The notes under the pieces: generated by a model
Databases searched by the model: none
What the model was told of the DNA's origin: nothing
Seen by the model: only the letters and a program-made list of their open reading frames with translations
In this document: piece after piece, positions 4,054-7,468 of the stretch
Layout of the letters: each line of letters begins with the position of its first letter
How positions within the stretch are numbered: position 1 is the stretch's first letter
Program-made: the position numbers and the translations under genes
From: an archaeon
Lineage (GTDB): Archaea; Nanobdellota; Nanobdellia; Woesearchaeales; ARS49
Direction of reading: 5' to 3'
NCBI GenBank assembly: GCA_016213425.1
Contig: JACRAI010000042.1
Location: forward strand, 1-7,468
DNA length: 7,468 bases

Positions 4054-6122
4054 TTCAACGCTTTTTTTGCGTACTCTTTTATTTGAACATCTTCATCTTT
4101 AGTTTCGCTTATTTTATTTATCAATTTCATTGATTCGGTTGTATTTATTTCTTTCAATGTATCAATCATTTTTTTGACAAGAACAAAATATCCTTCATCT
4201 CCTAAAATATTATTCATATTACCATATGCTTGAGTAAAAATGTTGTTTTCTTCAAAACTGCCCGCATTGTAAAATTTATTTATTTCTGCTACAGCTTTGC
4301 TTGAAGGAATGTGTTTTAACCCATCTAAGTAAAGCGCAGGCTCTGAAGGCAGATAATTTTGTTCTAAAACATTCACGGTTTTTTCAACAAGATAATTTTC
4401 TATGTCAGTCCAATTATTGTTCATATATTTCAAGAAAAATAAGTTGTTACAATCTAAACTGGCTTCGGCAAAAGTTTTGATTTCAATAATGTTTTGATTT
4501 TGGCAGGCAATTTTTAATCTGTTTGTTAGTTCTACTTTAACTAGCTCATCAATTGCAGGGTTCTTTTCTTTATCTAACTGTTTCAATAATAACGTAGAGT
4601 CAAAAGAATTGAAATCTTCTTTCACTTCATCTTCAAATAAGAAGCTTATCACAGGATAGCTTACTCCTTCAATTACTTGGTTTGAATTTAATACATCAAA
4701 ATATTTTTTAACAGATTCCTCAGTATTTATCGTGCTTAAGAAAAATAAATATTCTCTAAAACCTATTGATTCGTTTTCCGAAATTAGTCTTTCTTTTAAA
4801 GGCTCTATAAGTTCATTTAAAACATTTTCATGTCCTGCTTTTTTAACTCTATTAAGCAAATCTTTGAGAACTTCAGTTTTTATACCCGCTCCCGTTTTAG
4901 CCATTCTATTCAAAACTAAATTTGAGAGATGCTTGTCTAAATTGTGATTAAATATTTCTTTTATGTCGGGATTTTTTACTAGAGGAATCAAAAGATAACA
5001 ATGGTTTACCGCTTCAAAAAGCACTTCTGTTCTTTGAACCTCACCCAAATAATCTAAATAAAGTCTTAAGTGTTTGCTTGCGGTCTGCTCTAGATCTGAG
5101 TATTCTTTTTCTTTATCTAAACAAGTGTGATCTAGCAGTGTGAAGGTTTTTTCAAAAAGAGCAGAGCAATATGTATTAAAGCTGTAAAAAAGATATTCAT
5201 TCATGTGAGCCCAATATTCGGTAAGATCTTTCCCGTAATATTTATCGCTTAAGATCATTTCTTTAAACAAATTATACGCTTTAACTTTTCTTCCTTCATC
5301 TTCCAAGGTCATAACTATTTCAAAAAGAGGACCAGTCAGTTCATACTGGTCAGAAGTAATGTTTTTTTCTTTTCCATCGAAAAATTCAAGTATGAAATCG
5401 TTCATTTTTTCATAAAACAACTGGTTTTTATTGATTAGATTTTTATCTCCTATATTTTCCAGGATAGTTGAAAATGCTTTTGTATAATTAATAGTGTTTA
5501 CATAACTTGAACTGTTTAAAGAACTGAAATGTTCATTCAAAATATTGAATAATTTCAGAGATGCTTCTGATCTTTCTTTTTCAGGTAATTTAGGTATTAT
5601 TGTTGAAAGCCTCCAATAGAATTTTGCATATTTTTGAGGTGGTTGTTTTGCTTCAGTAACATAAGATTCATTGATCAGTTCTTTGTTCAAATCATAAAAT
5701 ATCATTAACTGACTAAAAACTTCTTTAAATGACTGTTCTCTTTCTTTAACTTCATCTTTACTGCTGAAACGTTCAGGTATAGAAACAAGATTATCGGTCA
5801 AATATTCTAACAAAAGAAAGAACGCACCATTTCTTAATTGCTCTTGTGGAAGTGTTTGGAGTATTTCATCCAATTTGTAACTGGGAAAATTGTAGTAAAC
5901 TAAACTGTTACTGAACGTTTTAATGGCTTCTAAATCATTTGTTTTGTATGCTTCAACTAAACCATATAAATCCTTAGTTAACCAGTCTGCTTCTAGTTTT
6001 CTTATGTGTTTTACTGGTTCTTCAACAACTTGAACCTCTGGTTTTTTTAATTTTTCAGTGTCAGAAATAATTGGTGCCGAAAGCAAAGCTATTATTGCTG
6101 CCAGTTTTGTAGTTCTTTTCAT
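4050..6122 (-). CDS. Exported all-helical repeat-like protein of unknown function
   Basis: I do not recognise a family. The 690-residue product begins with a typical Sec signal: basic n-region MKRTTK, then hydrophobic LAAIIALLSAPIIS, with cleavage plausible around residues 15-20. There is no lipobox Cys at the expected place and no later transmembrane segment, so a secreted or cell-surface-associated protein is inferred. The mature part looks like a continuous run of amphipathic helices, resembling TPR/HEAT-type solenoids without a consensus I can assign; examples are ASLKLFNILNEHFSS and AYNLFKEMILSDKYYGKDL. Seven N-x-S/T sequons (NES, NSS, NYT, NIT, NES, NWT, NTT) could be glycosylated. No enzyme motif is visible. 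Its ATG overlaps the stop of the phosphoglycerate mutase gene by one base (TAATG) with no ribosome-binding site, so translation is probably coupled. The stop overlaps the convergent gene's stop in TTAA. A scaffold or binding role is only a guess. Confidence 0.85.
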   Translation of the reverse strand: MKRTTKLAAIIALLSAPIISDTEKLKKPEVQVVEEPVKHIRKLEADWLTKDLYGLVEAYKTNDLEAIKTFSNSLVYYNFPSYKLDEILQTLPQEQLRNGAFFLLLEYLTDNLVSIPERFSSKDEVKEREQSFKEVFSQLMIFYDLNKELINESYVTEAKQPPQKYAKFYWRLSTIIPKLPEKERSEASLKLFNILNEHFSSLNSSSYVNTINYTKAFSTILENIGDKNLINKNQLFYEKMNDFILEFFDGKEKNITSDQYELTGPLFEIVMTLEDEGRKVKAYNLFKEMILSDKYYGKDLTEYWAHMNEYLFYSFNTYCSALFEKTFTLLDHTCLDKEKEYSDLEQTASKHLRLYLDYLGEVQRTEVLFEAVNHCYLLIPLVKNPDIKEIFNHNLDKHLSNLVLNRMAKTGAGIKTEVLKDLLNRVKKAGHENVLNELIEPLKERLISENESIGFREYLFFLSTINTEESVKKYFDVLNSNQVIEGVSYPVISFLFEDEVKEDFNSFDSTLLLKQLDKEKNPAIDELVKVELTNRLKIACQNQNIIEIKTFAEASLDCNNLFFLKYMNNNWTDIENYLVEKTVNVLEQNYLPSEPALYLDGLKHIPSSKAVAEINKFYNAGSFEENNIFTQAYGNMNNILGDEGYFVLVKKMIDTLKEINTTESMKLINKISETKDEDVQIKEYAKKALN
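4062..4068 (+). terminator. Possible oligo-T terminator of the plus-strand gene
   Basis: Seven consecutive T residues lie nine bases after the TAA at 4051-4053. Archaeal RNA polymerase terminates on such U-tracts without a hairpin. The same bases encode the Lys-Lys near the C-terminus (AKKALN) of the opposite gene. Confidence 0.45.
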
Positions 6123-7468
6123 TAAAAGCCGTGTTCCATGATCTTTGGTTTTTTTAGGCCCATAATTTTGAGTACTGTTGGAGCTACATCATACAATGCT
6201 CCATTATTAATCTTTTGACATTTTTCAGTAATTATCAAAGGAACTTTATTTGTGCTGTGAGCAGTTAATACTTCTCCGTGTTTTCCTATTTTTTCTTCAG
6301 CATTACCATGGTCTGCAGTAACAATTAAACACCAATCATTCTTTTTGCATGCATCATAAATCTGTCCAATACATTGATCAACAATTTCAACCCCTTTGAG
6401 AGTAGCATTATAATCCCCTGTATGCCCCACCATATCTGCATTAGCAAAATTAACAAGCAAAAAGTAATGTTTTCCTTTTTTTATTACTTCAACAGCTTTC
6501 TTTACAATCTTCAAAGCACTCATTCCAGGAGTTTTATCATAAGTATCAACTTTAGGACTAGGAATTAACAATCTCTCTTCACCTTTGTATATGTGCCCGC
6601 TTAAGCCGTTAAAAAAATAAGTTACATGCGCCCATTTTTCTGTTTCTGCAAGCCTGAACTGCTTCAATTTATTTCTACTTAACACTTCACCCAAAGTATC
6701 ATGAAGATGTATGGGTTCAAAAGCTACTGGAGCTTTGATATCTTTATCATATTGTGTTAAACATACAAAATTAAGTTTTTTCAACTGTTTTCTTTTAAAA
6801 TGATTAAATTGTCCTTGAACAAACGCTTTAGTCAATTGTCTTGCTCTGTCGCTTCTAAAATTAAAAAATATTATGCTGTCATTTTCTTTAACATTGCAAG
6901 CAAGACCTCCAACTATTGAAGGTTTAATGAATTCATCAGTTTCATTTCTTTTGTACGCTTCTTTTACTGCTTCAACTGCGCTATTATAATGAAATCCATT
7001 GCAGTTAACCATTGCATCGTAAGCTTTATGCTCTCTATTCCACCTGTTATCTCTATCCATCGCGTAAAAGCGTCCTAGAATTGTTGCAATCTTCCAATCT
7101 TTATTGTACGTTTTTAATTTTTTTCCAATTTGATTAACATATTTTAGTGCCTCTTTAGGAAGCGTATCTCTTCCATCAGTTATACAATGAACAAAAACAC
7201 TTTTCAGCTTGAATATATGCGCCATTTCAAGAAGAGCAAACAAATGATTAATATGAGAATGAACGCCTGCATCACTAATCAATCCCAACAAGTGCAAAGA
7301 TTTATTTTTTGCATTCTTCATAGCGTTAATTAATACTTGATTTTTAAAAAAAGATTTATCTTTGATACTTTTATGAATTCTAACTAAATCCTGCTCAACT
7401 AATCTTCCAGCACCCAAATGAAAATGGACTACTTCACTGTTGCCCATATAATTTGGAAGCAAACCAAC
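6122..7468 (-). CDS. gpmI: 2,3-bisphosphoglycerate-independent phosphoglycerate mutase (5' end beyond the window)
   Basis: It interconverts 3- and 2-phosphoglycerate in glycolysis/gluconeogenesis using two Mn2+ and a phosphoserine intermediate. The frame stays open to the right edge: the codons before TTG 7460-7462 read Val-Gly and give the family sequence VGLLPNYMGNSEV, so that TTG is an internal Leu codon, not a start. About 50-55 N-terminal residues, including the first metal Asp, are missing. Counting from 7462, the visible sites are catalytic Ser9 (MGNSE), GVHSH with His68, TDGRDT (95-100), GRFYAMDRD (130-138), FNFRSDRAR (200-208), Lys276 (EKWAHVT), NADMVGH with Asp343 and His347, ADHGN with Asp384 and His385, and TAHS with His402. 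Some usually fixed positions differ: MGNSEVGH reads MGNSEVVH, NGG reads NGL, and PEMSA reads PGMSA. It is the bacterial-type enzyme, not the archaeal ApgM subgroup. The stop overlaps the next gene's start (TAATG). Confidence 0.95.
   Translation of the reverse strand, partial: VGLLPNYMGNSEVVHFHLGAGRLVEQDLVRIHKSIKDKSFFKNQVLINAMKNAKNKSLHLLGLISDAGVHSHINHLFALLEMAHIFKLKSVFVHCITDGRDTLPKEALKYVNQIGKKLKTYNKDWKIATILGRFYAMDRDNRWNREHKAYDAMVNCNGFHYNSAVEAVKEAYKRNETDEFIKPSIVGGLACNVKENDSIIFFNFRSDRARQLTKAFVQGQFNHFKRKQLKKLNFVCLTQYDKDIKAPVAFEPIHLHDTLGEVLSRNKLKQFRLAETEKWAHVTYFFNGLSGHIYKGEERLLIPSPKVDTYDKTPGMSALKIVKKAVEVIKKGKHYFLLVNFANADMVGHTGDYNATLKGVEIVDQCIGQIYDACKKNDWCLIVTADHGNAEEKIGKHGEVLTAHSTNKVPLIITEKCQKINNGALYDVAPTVLKIMGLKKPKIMEHGF

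Noticed and set aside
6374..6568. Plus-strand open frame inside the phosphoglycerate mutase gene
   Set aside because: It is antisense to conserved catalytic motifs on the minus strand and has no promoter or ribosome-binding site.

Overview
The window looks like a gene-dense, AT-rich archaeal chromosome segment, most probably from a small-genome DPANN lineage of the Woesearchaeota/Pacearchaeota type. That placement is inference. It rests on archaeal TATA boxes (TTTATAAA, TTTATATA, TATATAAA) placed about 25 bases before plausible transcript starts, on GAGG/GAGGTGA ribosome-binding sites, on a membrane-anchored protein with a TGHAV motif just after its transmembrane segment, and on very short gene spacing with one-base and four-base overlaps. 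No rRNA, tRNA, CRISPR array, insertion sequence or other mobile element was seen.

Layout from left to right. A minus-strand gene (27-719) encodes a membrane-anchored, Cys-rich exported protein of unknown function. Next is a minus-strand pair in which a CorA-type divalent cation channel (1262-2248) is followed, through an ATGA overlap, by a divergent PduO-type cobalamin adenosyltransferase-like protein (780-1265). A minus-strand RsuA/RluB-family rRNA pseudouridine synthase follows (2296-3042). A divergent intergenic region (about 3043-3321) carries the promoter of the only plus-strand gene, an unrecognised helical protein (3322-4053). That gene meets head-on a long minus-strand gene for an exported, all-helical 690-residue protein (4050-6122), and the two stop codons share the four bases TTAA. 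The helical-protein gene is joined by a one-base TAATG overlap to an upstream gene for 2,3-bisphosphoglycerate-independent phosphoglycerate mutase, whose 5' end lies beyond the right edge of the window.

The recognisable genes are housekeeping: glycolysis/gluconeogenesis, Mg2+ (or other divalent metal) uptake, rRNA modification and possibly corrinoid chemistry. The three unrecognised genes are where novelty could lie. Two are predicted to be exported, and one of these is translationally coupled to a glycolytic enzyme. The third has an unusual 5' end, with a 12-codon reading frame starting at the predicted transcript start and running into the main start. I see no clear defence, toxin or secondary-metabolite system.
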